Part shown: piece by piece, positions 54,248-61,436 of the stretch
Layout: every line of letters starts with the position of its first letter
How positions within the stretch are numbered: position 1 is the first letter of the stretch
Notes under the pieces: model-generated
Seen by the model: only the letters and a program-made list of their open reading frames with translations
Databases searched by the model: none
What the model was told of the DNA's origin: nothing
Translations under genes and position numbers: made by a program
NCBI RefSeq assembly: GCF_018717645.1
Contig: NZ_JAFLHG010000002.1
Location: 186,001 to 250,000 of the forward strand
Direction: 5' to 3'
DNA length: 64,000 bases
From: Microbacterium flavum
GTDB lineage: Bacteria > Actinomycetota > Actinomycetes > Actinomycetales > Microbacteriaceae

Positions 54248-54811
54248 TCAGGCCGGGTACTGGCCGCGCCCCACCTGCGGCTTGGGGAGGCGCATGAAGC
54301 GCATCTGGACGGTGCGCATCGCGGCGTACCAGCCCAGACCCTTCTCGACGCGGTCGCCGAACTTGGCCCGCGCGAGCTTCTTCACGCGCGTGCTGGTGAT
54401 GATCATGTCGCCGACGACGAAGAGGATGAACACCCAGAGCCCGACGAAGGCGTAGTAGACCACGGCGGTGTTCTGGACGAGGCTCACGAGGATCACGATC
54501 AGCATGAGGGGCATGAGGAGTTCGCCTGCATGCCAACCGGCGTCGACGAAGTCGCGCACGAACTTGCGCTGCGGACCCTTGTCGCGCACCGGGAGGTACT
54601 TGTCCTCGCCCGCCGCCATCCCCTTGCGCGCCTTCTCGCGCTGCGCGGCGAGCTCGGATTTGGCGCGGGAGCGGGCCTCCCGGGAATCCGGCACGAGTGG
54701 ACGCTTGCGCGCCGCCTCCTGCTCCGCCCGGGTCGGTGTCGGGCGGTTCTTGCCCGGTCCGGCATCGGCGTCGGGTGCGGTGTCGGGTGCGGGCGGCGGG
54801 GTCTTGGCCAC
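54248..54811 (-). CDS. DUF3043 membrane protein
   Basis: 187 residues. Charged N-terminal half rich in Lys, Arg, Ala and Pro (KNRPTPTRAEQEAARKRPL, the usual DUF3043 start block), the conserved KYLPVRDKGPQRKFVRDFVD segment, then two membrane helices (about 96-114 and 118-138) and a basic tail. Function unknown; widespread in actinobacteria. I chose GTG 54811 with GAGG eight bases upstream; an in-frame ATG at 54868 is only a base from a -10-like TAATCT, so it is a less likely start. Confidence 0.85.
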   Translation of the reverse strand: MAKTPPPAPDTAPDADAGPGKNRPTPTRAEQEAARKRPLVPDSREARSRAKSELAAQREKARKGMAAGEDKYLPVRDKGPQRKFVRDFVDAGWHAGELLMPLMLIVILVSLVQNTAVVYYAFVGLWVFILFVVGDMIITSTRVKKLARAKFGDRVEKGLGWYAAMRTVQMRFMRLPKPQVGRGQYPA

Positions 54812-54858
54812 GGGAGAATCCTCGGTGTCGGGGCGAGAGGCGCGCGAGAGGCGCCCCA

Positions 54859-54866
54859 TAAGATTA
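54859..54866. promoter_or_regulatory. Overlapping divergent -10-like elements
   Basis: Plus strand TAAGAT (54859-54864) lies seven bases before ATG 54872 of the M20 gene. Minus strand TAATCT (54866 to 54861) reads towards the DUF3043 gene. The two hexamers share four bases, so polymerase cannot occupy both at once. Confidence 0.5.
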
Positions 54867-54871
54867 CCCGC

Positions 54872-56278
54872 ATGAGCCCCGAGACCACCCCGGATACTGA
54901 TCGTCGCGCCCGCGTGCGCGACGCGGCCCTCGCTGCCGTGCCCGCCGCCCTCGCCGACCTCGGCACCCTGGTGCGGATCCCGTCGATCGCCTTCCCCGGC
55001 TTCGACCGGGCAGAAGTGGCGCGCAGTGCGGACGCGGTGAAGGCTCTCCTGGACGACCTCGGCATCTTCGAGCGCGTCGAGATCCGCACGGCCGTCGTGC
55101 CGGAGACCGGCGTCCCGGGGATGCCGGCGGTGCTGGCCACCCGGCGTGCTCGCAACGGGCGGCCCACGATCCTCCTGTACGCGCACCACGACGTGCAGCC
55201 GGTCGGCGATGAGTCCCTCTGGGAGTCGCCCCCGTTCGAGCCCACGGTGCGCGGTGGACGGCTGTACGGGCGCGGCGCCGCCGATGACAAGGCGGGCATC
55301 ATGGCGCACGTGGGCGCACTCCGAGCCCTCGTCGCCGCGCTCGGTTCCGACGTCGACCTGGGCGTCAACCTCTTCATCGAAGGCGAGGAGGAGGCCGGCT
55401 CGGCATCCTTCGCGGCGTTCCTGCACGAGAACGCCGACGCGCTCCGCGCCGACGTCATCGTGGTGGCGGACTCGGGAAACTGGGATGCGACCACTCCCGC
55501 GCTGACGGTGTCGCTGCGCGGCAACGCGCGGTTCACCCTGACCGTGCGCACGCTCGAGCACGCCTCGCACTCGGGCATGTTCGGCGGCGCCGTCCCCGAC
55601 GCGATGCTCGCGACGATCCGCCTCCTCGACACGCTGTGGGACGAGGACGGCGCCGTCGCCGTCGATGGCGTCATCGAGCGGGATGCCGAGACGCCGGAAT
55701 ACTCGGAGGAGACCCTGCGGGACGAGGCCGGCCTCCCCGCAGGCGTGCAGCCGATCGGTCGCGGCTCGATCCTCAGCCGCATCTGGAACAAGCCGTCCGT
55801 GACCGTCACCGGGATCGACGCGCCCAGCGTCCGCAACGCCTCCAACACGCTCACCCCGGAGGTCTCGGTCGTCATCAGCATGCGGGTCGCCCCCGGGCAG
55901 GACGCCCGCACCGCGTACGCCGCGCTCGAGGCGCACCTGCGCGCGCACGCTCCGTTCGGCGCCGAGCTGACCTTCAGCGACATCGACTGCGGCGACGGGT
56001 TCCTCGTCGACACGAGCGGCACGGCGGTCACCGCCGCTCGCGCCGCACTGGAAGACGGATACGGCGCCGCCCCCGTCGACATCGGGGTCGGAGGATCGAT
56101 CCCGTTCATCGCGGATCTGGTGCGCGAGTTCCCGCAGGCCCAGATCCTCGTCACCGGCGTCGAGGACCCGCACGCACGGGCCCACAGCCCGAACGAGTCG
56201 CTGCACCTCGACACGTTCCGCCATGCCCTGCTGTCCGAAGCACTCCTCCTCGAGCGGCTGGATCGCGACGGGCTCTGA
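54872..56278 (+). CDS. M20-family metallopeptidase (dipeptidase type)
   Basis: 468 residues. Zinc-binding blocks of the M20/PepV-CNDP type: LLYAHHDVQP (first His), GRGAADDKAGIMAHV with bridging Asp, FIEGEEEAGSASF with the catalytic Glu pair, and a late AHSPNESLHLDTF with the last His. The dimerisation domain carries ARFTLTVRTLEHASHSGMFGG. Expected to cleave short peptides or N-acylated amino acids; the exact substrate is open. Probable leaderless transcript. Confidence 0.93.
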   Translation: MSPETTPDTDRRARVRDAALAAVPAALADLGTLVRIPSIAFPGFDRAEVARSADAVKALLDDLGIFERVEIRTAVVPETGVPGMPAVLATRRARNGRPTILLYAHHDVQPVGDESLWESPPFEPTVRGGRLYGRGAADDKAGIMAHVGALRALVAALGSDVDLGVNLFIEGEEEAGSASFAAFLHENADALRADVIVVADSGNWDATTPALTVSLRGNARFTLTVRTLEHASHSGMFGGAVPDAMLATIRLLDTLWDEDGAVAVDGVIERDAETPEYSEETLRDEAGLPAGVQPIGRGSILSRIWNKPSVTVTGIDAPSVRNASNTLTPEVSVVISMRVAPGQDARTAYAALEAHLRAHAPFGAELTFSDIDCGDGFLVDTSGTAVTAARAALEDGYGAAPVDIGVGGSIPFIADLVREFPQAQILVTGVEDPHARAHSPNESLHLDTFRHALLSEALLLERLDRDGL

Positions 56279-56354
56279 GGCATCCCGGGGGCATCCGACG
56301 CGGCCGTGCCCGCGGCATCCGACGCTCGTCCGCGCCGTCCGCGTGCCGGGCGCG

Positions 56355-56387
56355 TAGAATCGTGACATCCCGCCGGCTCAGCCGGCG
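56355..56387 (+). promoter_or_regulatory. -10-like element and palindrome before the Fe-S insertion gene
   Basis: TAGAAT (56355-56360) starts a leader of about 70 bases. In it CGCCGGCT (56371-56378), C, AGCCGGCG (56380-56387) is a perfect palindrome that could fold as a hairpin or bind a regulator. Confidence 0.4.
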
Positions 56388-56435
56388 CCGCCGACCCGGC
56401 ACCGCGGGCCGGCCCGACGTCTCCGGGAGAGTGCC

Positions 56436-56804
56436 ATGACCGACACCGCCATCACCAACGCGACCACCGCCGAGAAGGCCCACGGAGTCGGGCTCACCGA
56501 CGCCGCCGCAGCGAAGGTGAAGAGCCTCCTCGACCAGGAGGGCCGCGATGACCTGCGCCTGCGCGTGGCCGTGCAGCCCGGCGGGTGCTCCGGCCTCATC
56601 TACCAGCTCTACTTCGACGAGCGCTTCCTCGACGGCGACCAGGCGGTCGATTTCGACGGTGTCGAGGTCATCGTGGACGACATGTCGGTCCCGTACCTCG
56701 ACGGTGCGACGATCGACTTCAAGGACACCATCTCCGAGCAGGGTTTCACGATCGACAACCCCAACGCGGCAGGCAGCTGCGCGTGCGGAGACAGCTTCCA
56801 CTGA
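56436..56804 (+). CDS. erpA: A-type iron-sulfur insertion protein (ErpA/HesB family)
   Basis: 122 residues. The three conserved cysteines are at Cys51 (QPGGCSGLIY) and in CAC near the end (Cys115 and Cys117), the ligands for transient Fe-S clusters. A-type carriers deliver clusters to target enzymes; the Rieske protein and others in the respiratory genes that follow would need such supply. The unusual CSGLIYQLYF block, where most have CSGFSY, is within family variation. It has its own promoter, ahead of ctaC. Confidence 0.93.
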   Translation: MTDTAITNATTAEKAHGVGLTDAAAAKVKSLLDQEGRDDLRLRVAVQPGGCSGLIYQLYFDERFLDGDQAVDFDGVEVIVDDMSVPYLDGATIDFKDTISEQGFTIDNPNAAGSCACGDSFH

Positions 56805-56812
56805 CCCGTCTG

Positions 56813-56835
56813 TTCCGGCGCCGGTCGGGCCGGAA
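56813..56835. terminator. Weak hairpin between erpA and ctaC
   Basis: TTCCGGC (56813-56819) and GCCGGAA (56829-56835) with a 9-base loop, followed by A rather than T on the plus strand. It may attenuate or mark the operon boundary; weak support. Confidence 0.25.
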
Positions 56836-56897
56836 AAACCCCTCCGATAGTGGCTGACATCCTGGACGGATGGCCTGAATCGGGTAGGAGGTTGCCC

Positions 56898-56934
56898 TAG
56901 ACTGAACGGTGTTCGACCTTCATGACCCCGAAAG
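56898..56934 (+). promoter_or_regulatory. -10-like hexamer and ribosome site of ctaC
   Basis: TAGACT (56898-56903), then AAAGG at 56930-56934 seven bases before GTG 56942. A GTG at 56909, five bases after the hexamer and in frame, could alternatively start a leaderless product with 11 more residues. Confidence 0.5.
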
Positions 56935-56941
56935 GTGCACC

Positions 56942-57841
56942 GTGCGAGTCACACGCCGCCTCCGCTGGGCCGTCATCCCGCTCGGAATCGCTACGGCGAT
57001 CGGTCTCGCGGGCTGCACGACCAGCCAGCTGAACGGCTTCCTGCCGGGCTTCACCGACGATGGCACCCAGGCCACGAACCACACCGAGATGGTCTCCGGA
57101 CTGTGGGTGAACTCATGGATCGTGCTGCTCGTGGTCGGCATCATCACCTGGACGCTGATGGGCTGGGCGGCGATCGCCTACCGCCGTCGCAAGGGCCAGC
57201 GCGGCCTGCCTGTGCAGCTGCGCTACAACATGCCGATCGAGATCTTCTACACGATCGTGCCGCTCATCCTCGTCCTCGGCTTCTTCGCCTTCACGGCGCG
57301 CGACCAGGCGATCATTGAGACCCAGTACGACGAGCCCGATGCGTGCATCACCGCCATCGGCAAGCAGTGGGCGTGGGACTTCCAGTACGCCGAGCAGGAC
57401 TGCGACGACGCGGATGCGGCCGTCTGGACGATGGGTGTGCAGGCGCAGACCGATGCGCAGGGCAACATCACCAGCGAGCTGCCGACGCTCTACCTGCCCG
57501 TCGACAAGAAGATCAAGATCAAGCTCACCTCGCGCGATGTGATCCACTCGTTCTGGATCATCGACTTCCTGTACAAGAAGGACATGTACATCGGGAAGGA
57601 CAACTACATGTCCTTCATCCCCACTCGCGTCGGCGAATACGACGGCAAGTGCGCGGAGCTCTGCGGCCAGTACCACTCGATGATGCTCTTCAAGGTGAAG
57701 GTCGTCGAGCAGGCCGACTACGACGCCTATCTCGACTCGCTGCGAGAGGCCGGCCAGACCGGCGATATCAACGAGGCCTACAACCGCCTGCAGAACCTGC
57801 CGGGTACGGGCGCCACCCCTGAAGCCGAGGGAGACCACTGA
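56942..57841 (+). CDS. ctaC: Cytochrome c oxidase subunit II
   Basis: 299 residues. Signal peptide with lipobox LAGC (Cys25), so it is a probable lipoprotein, then two membrane helices (about 55-77 and 97-117) and the CuA cupredoxin domain. Copper ligands are in [10 protein letters not shown] and [20 protein letters not shown], conserved for electron transfer, is present. As in other actinobacteria, an insert ([12 protein letters not shown]) interrupts the domain. It accepts electrons from the bc1 complex without free cytochrome c. GTG 56942 is preferred because of AAAGG; TGA overlaps ctaD. Confidence 0.95.
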   Translation: MRVTRRLRWAVIPLGIATAIGLAGCTTSQLNGFLPGFTDDGTQATNHTEMVSGLWVNSWIVLLVVGIITWTLMGWAAIAYRRRKGQRGLPVQLRYNMPIEIFYTIVPLILVLGFFAFTARDQAIIETQYDEPDACITAIGKQWAWDFQYAEQDCDDADAAVWTMGVQAQTDAQGNITSELPTLYLPVDKKIKIKLTSRDVIHSFWIIDFLYKKDMYIGKDNYMSFIPTRVGEYDGKCAELCGQYHSMMLFKVKVVEQADYDAYLDSLREAGQTGDINEAYNRLQNLPGTGATPEAEGDH

Positions 57842-59604
57842 TGGCGACGACGCTTCCGTTGCAGGGTGAGGCCCCGCACCGCCCGACCACCCTGCCCCCG
57901 CGGCAGGCGGCCCTGATGAGCTCGACCCGCGTCGAGCAGAAGGGCAACATCCTCGTCCGGTGGATCACCTCCACCGACCACAAGACGATCGGGTACATGT
58001 ACCTCATCGCCTCGGTGATCTTCTTCCTCCTCGGTGGCGTGATGGCACTCATCATCCGCGCCGAGCTGTTCGAGCCGGGCATGCAGATCATCCCGACGAA
58101 GGACCAGTACAACCAGCTGTTCACGATGCACGGCACGATCATGCTGCTGATGTTCGCGACGCCGCTGTTCGCCGGGTTCGCCAACGCGATCCTCCCGCTG
58201 CAGATCGGCGCGCCGGACGTCGCCTTCCCGCGTCTGAACGCCTTCGCGCTCTGGCTGTTCATCTTCGGATCGCTGATCGCCGTCGCCGGCTTCCTCACCC
58301 CGCAGGGTGCGGCAGCCTTCGGATGGTTCGCCTACCAGCCTCTCGCCGGTGCGAGCTTCTCGCCGGGTGCGGGAGGGAACCTCTGGATGCTCGGCCTCGG
58401 CATGAGCGGGTTCGGCACGATCCTGGGTGCCGTGAACTTCATCACGACCATCATCACGATGCGGGCGCCCGGCATGACCATGTGGCGCATGCCGATCTTC
58501 TCGTGGAACACGCTCGTCACGAGCATCCTCATCCTGATGGCGTTCCCCGTCCTCGCCGCCGCGATCCTCGCCGCCGGCGCCGACCGCGTGCTCGGTGCGC
58601 ACATCTACGACCCGGCCAACGGCGGCGTGCTCCTCTGGCAGCACCTGTTCTGGTTCTTCGGCCACCCCGAGGTGTACATCATCGCGCTGCCGTTCTTCGG
58701 CATCGTCTCGGAGATCTTCCCGGTCTTCAGCCGCAAGCCGATCTTCGGGTACAAGACCCTCGTCTACGCGACCATCGCGATCGCCGCCCTGTCGGTGTCG
58801 GTGTGGGCGCACCACATGTACGTCACCGGCGCCGTGCTGCTGCCCTTCTTCGCCCTCATGACGATGCTCATCGCCGTCCCGACGGGCGTGAAGATCTTCA
58901 ACTGGATCGGCACCATGTGGCGGGGCTCGATCACCTTCGAGACGCCGATGGTGTTCTCGCTGGGCTTCCTCGTCTCCTTCGTCTTCGGCGGTCTGACGGG
59001 CGTCATCCTCGCTTCGCCGCCTCTGACCTTCCACCTCTCCGACTCGTACTTCGTCGTCGCCCACTTCCACTACGTGGTCTTCGGCACGGTCGTGTTCGCG
59101 ATGTTCGCCGGCTTCTACTTCTGGTGGCCGAAGTGGACGGGGCGGATGCTGAACGAACGCCTCGGCATGGTGCACTTCTGGCTGCTGTTCATCGGCTTCC
59201 ACATGACGTTCCTCATCCAGCACTGGCTGGGTGTGGAGGGCATGGTGCGCCGCTACGCCGACTACTCCGCCGCCGACGGATTCACGTGGCAGAACCAGGT
59301 CTCCACGATCGGCGCCATGATCCTCGGCGCCTCGATGATCCCGTTCTTCCTGAACGTCTGGATCACCTCGCGCAAGGCGCCGATGGTGACGGTCAACGAC
59401 CCGTGGGGCTACGGCGGTTCGCTCGAGTGGGCGACCAGCTGCCCGCCGCCGCGGCACAACTTCACCTCGATCCCGCGCATCCGCAGCGAGCGTCCCGCGT
59501 TCGATCTGAACCACCCCGAGGCGGCCGTCCCGGTCGGCGTGGGGCCGGCGAAGGATGCCCCCGATGCGCCCGTTCAGGATGTCGCCACGGGAGAGGTGAA
59601 GTAA
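57841..59604 (+). CDS. ctaD: Cytochrome c oxidase subunit I
   Basis: 587 residues with 12 predicted membrane helices. Ligands: heme a His in [15 protein letters not shown], CuB His and the His-Tyr crosslink in [17 protein letters not shown], two CuB His in WAHHMYVTG, and the two heme His in [11 protein letters not shown]. The K-channel and D-channel type residues fit the A1 oxidases. Its ATG overlaps the ctaC stop, and ctaF begins at its last base. This is the aa3 oxidase that with bc1 forms the actinobacterial supercomplex. Confidence 0.97.
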   Translation: MATTLPLQGEAPHRPTTLPPRQAALMSSTRVEQKGNILVRWITSTDHKTIGYMYLIASVIFFLLGGVMALIIRAELFEPGMQIIPTKDQYNQLFTMHGTIMLLMFATPLFAGFANAILPLQIGAPDVAFPRLNAFALWLFIFGSLIAVAGFLTPQGAAAFGWFAYQPLAGASFSPGAGGNLWMLGLGMSGFGTILGAVNFITTIITMRAPGMTMWRMPIFSWNTLVTSILILMAFPVLAAAILAAGADRVLGAHIYDPANGGVLLWQHLFWFFGHPEVYIIALPFFGIVSEIFPVFSRKPIFGYKTLVYATIAIAALSVSVWAHHMYVTGAVLLPFFALMTMLIAVPTGVKIFNWIGTMWRGSITFETPMVFSLGFLVSFVFGGLTGVILASPPLTFHLSDSYFVVAHFHYVVFGTVVFAMFAGFYFWWPKWTGRMLNERLGMVHFWLLFIGFHMTFLIQHWLGVEGMVRRYADYSAADGFTWQNQVSTIGAMILGASMIPFFLNVWITSRKAPMVTVNDPWGYGGSLEWATSCPPPRHNFTSIPRIRSERPAFDLNHPEAAVPVGVGPAKDAPDAPVQDVATGEVK

Positions 59605-60039
59605 GTGAAGACCAACGTCAACCTGTGGTGGATCCTCTCCGGATTCTTCTTCCTGTGCTTCGCCCTGTACACGGGCTGGAACATCATCGAGCACTCGAGC
59701 GTGCCGTGGTACCACGCCATCGAGTGGGTGGGCACGGTCGCCCTGCTGTTCACGGTGTTCATGGGCGCCATGATCGCGTTCTACGTCGACCGGGTGCACC
59801 GCGCCCAGGGCGGTGAGCTGCCCGAGGACACCCTCACGGCGGACATCGACGACGGCGACCCGGAGATCGGCGAGTTCAGCCCCTGGTCGTGGTGGCCGCT
59901 CGTGCTGGCCTTCTCCGCCGCCCTGGCGATCCTCGGCCTCGCGGTCGGCACGTTCCTGCTCCCGATCGGCGTTGCGGTGTTCGTGGTCGCGATCGTCGGC
60001 TGGGTCTACGAGTACTACCGCGGATACTTCGCGCGCTGA
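59605..60039 (+). CDS. ctaF: Cytochrome c oxidase subunit IV (actinobacterial)
   Basis: 144 residues, GTG immediately after the ctaD stop. Four predicted membrane helices, with an acidic loop in the middle (LPEDTLTADIDDGDPEIGEF). It opens KTNVNLWWILSGFFF. This small subunit is specific to actinobacterial aa3 oxidases and has no catalytic residues. Third gene of ctaC-ctaD-ctaF. Confidence 0.93.
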   Translation: MKTNVNLWWILSGFFFLCFALYTGWNIIEHSSVPWYHAIEWVGTVALLFTVFMGAMIAFYVDRVHRAQGGELPEDTLTADIDDGDPEIGEFSPWSWWPLVLAFSAALAILGLAVGTFLLPIGVAVFVVAIVGWVYEYYRGYFAR

Positions 60040-60058
60040 GTCGACCCTCCGTCTCTCC

Positions 60059-60850
60059 GTGACGCTCTCCCTGCGCTCGGCCGTCGTCAGTGACATCGGT
60101 CCGTTCCGAAGCACCAACCAGGATGCTGCTTTCTTCGCGGACTGGGCGGTCGGCGTTGCGGACGGGGTCGGCGGTGGGCCGGCGGGCGATCTCGCCTCGG
60201 CCGCCCTCGTGCACCGGCTCGCCGCGGGGAGCCCTCGTGCGGTCGACGCGTCCGGCTTGATCGACCGGATCCGCTGGGCCAACTGGGACCTGCGCGCCCA
60301 TGTCCGGCGTGATCCGGCGCTCGCGGGGATGGCCACGACGTTGACGACGATCTGGCTCTCGCCGGCCGGGGGGCTGGTCCTCGCGCACACGGGTGATTCC
60401 CGCGCCTATCTGCTGCGGGACGGCCGGTTCCAGCGTCAGACCCGCGACGATTCGCTTGTGCAGGCGTTGGTCGACCAGGGCGTCGTTCGCGCCGAGGATG
60501 CCATGACGCATCCGCAGCGCAACGTGATCACCGCATCGCTGCGCGGCGGTCCAGCCGACGTCGTGCACGTCGCCGATCTGACGCCCCTGCAGGGCGATCG
60601 GTGGGTCATCTGCAGCGACGGGGTCAGCGACTACCTCCCGGACGACGCGATCGCCGAGATCGCGGCGGGCACGACGGATCCCGACGCGACGGCGCAGGCG
60701 CTTGTCGCGCTGGCCCTCCAGGCGGGTTCGCGGGACAACGTCACCGCTGTCGTGGCGGACCTCGTCCCGGGCATCCCCACGCGCAAGCCTGCCCGCTTCG
60801 CAGGATCGGCCGCCGACCTCTTCGCGGAAGCCGTCGACATCGCCGGCTGA
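60059..60850 (+). CDS. PP2C-family Ser/Thr protein phosphatase
   Basis: 263 residues, GTG start with no clear ribosome site, 19 bases after ctaF. Metal-site blocks are complete: SDIGPFRSTNQD, GVADGVGGGPAGD, LAHTGDSRAYLLRDG, ICSDGVSDYLPDD and SRDNVTAVVADL. It has no membrane anchor and a short variable C-terminus, unlike the PstP type found beside PknA/PknB genes. It removes phosphate from Ser/Thr and could oppose the PASTA kinase at 19377, but which kinase it counters is inference. It may be transcribed with ctaCDF. Confidence 0.92.
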   Translation: MTLSLRSAVVSDIGPFRSTNQDAAFFADWAVGVADGVGGGPAGDLASAALVHRLAAGSPRAVDASGLIDRIRWANWDLRAHVRRDPALAGMATTLTTIWLSPAGGLVLAHTGDSRAYLLRDGRFQRQTRDDSLVQALVDQGVVRAEDAMTHPQRNVITASLRGGPADVVHVADLTPLQGDRWVICSDGVSDYLPDDAIAEIAAGTTDPDATAQALVALALQAGSRDNVTAVVADLVPGIPTRKPARFAGSAADLFAEAVDIAG

Positions 60851-60877
60851 TCCGACGGTGTCCATCGGCCTCCGCGT

Positions 60878-60925
60878 CAGAGAGTCCGAAGGTCACAGAG
60901 TCCGAGCGTCAGCGAGTCCGAGGGT
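60878..60925 (+). repeat. Three 16-base tandem repeats
   Basis: Units at 60878-60893, 60894-60909 and 60910-60925, each with the core GAGTCCGA and a CA...GT frame; they differ at 2-4 positions. They fill half of the 93-base space between the phosphatase and rhodanese stops (convergent genes). No hairpin is formed by them. Function unknown. Confidence 0.75.
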
Positions 60926-60943
60926 CTGCGCTGACGATCCCGG

Positions 60944-61357
60944 TCAGCGCACCGGCATGACGAGCGGATCGAAACGCCGGGAGAGCGGACCGGAGGCGGC
61001 ATTCACCGGCAGGCCCTCGCGGGCCCAGTACTCGAAGCCGCCGATCATCTCGCGGACGGTGAAGCCCAGGCGCGCGAACTCGACGGCGCCCTTCGCGCCC
61101 GCGTTGCACCCGGGGCTCCAGCAGTAGACGACGACCGGGACGGCGGCGTCGAGTTCGCGCGGAGCGCGCACGGCGATGTCACGGTAGGGCATGTGCACGG
61201 CGCCGACCGCGTGACCCTGATCCCATGCTTCGCTGCTGCGTACGTCGACGAGGACGACGGCCTCGCCCGCCTTCTGTGCGGCGTACACGTCAGAGGGGTC
61301 GGTCTCGTGCCGGAGCTTGGCCGCGAAGTAGGCGAGGGTGTCGGAGGCATCGGTCAT
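60944..61357 (-). CDS. Rhodanese-like sulfurtransferase domain protein
   Basis: 137 residues, a single rhodanese domain. Cys79 in VVYCWSPGCNAGAKGA stands at the active-loop position, with a second Cys84 in the same loop, which is unusual in plain rhodaneses. VVLVDVRSSEAWDQGHAVGAVHMPY is the conserved first half. Such proteins move sulfane sulfur or act in redox and detoxification. It is the only gene between the convergent cta and qcr units. A TAACGT hexamer seven bases before the ATG (61370 to 61365) suggests a leaderless transcript. Confidence 0.88.
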   Translation of the reverse strand: MTDASDTLAYFAAKLRHETDPSDVYAAQKAGEAVVLVDVRSSEAWDQGHAVGAVHMPYRDIAVRAPRELDAAVPVVVYCWSPGCNAGAKGAVEFARLGFTVREMIGGFEYWAREGLPVNAASGPLSRRFDPLVMPVR

Positions 61358-61364
61358 ACGCGTG

Positions 61365-61370
61365 ACGTTA
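61365..61370 (-). promoter_or_regulatory. -10-like element of the rhodanese gene
   Basis: TAACGT on the minus strand (61370 to 61365), seven bases before ATG 61357. Confidence 0.45.
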
Positions 61371-61382
61371 CGCGAACGAAGA

Positions 61383-61418
61383 AGCGGCGAGGAGGACCTG
61401 ATCGGTCACTCCTCGCCG
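61383..61418 (-). terminator. Terminator of the qcr unit
   Basis: Arms GCGGCGAGGAG (61383-61393) and CTCCTCGCCGC (61408-61418), perfect over 11 bases, extended inside by GACC/GGTC with one bulge. It lies 18 bases beyond the qcrB stop on the minus strand, with a TTCTTCG stretch after it. Confidence 0.75.
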
Positions 61419-61436
61419 CCTTCCTGCCAGGTGAGG

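Noticed and set aside
56909..56941. Earlier GTG start for ctaC directly after TAGACT
   Set aside because: It fits the leaderless pattern only loosely (five bases) and adds 11 residues before a normal signal peptide; AAAGG before GTG 56942 is the better start. Kept as an alternative.
57778..60390. 870-codon minus-strand frame opposite ctaD and ctaF, rich in Asp, Glu, His and Arg
   Set aside because: Antisense to cytochrome oxidase genes with unmistakable motifs; no start signal of its own.
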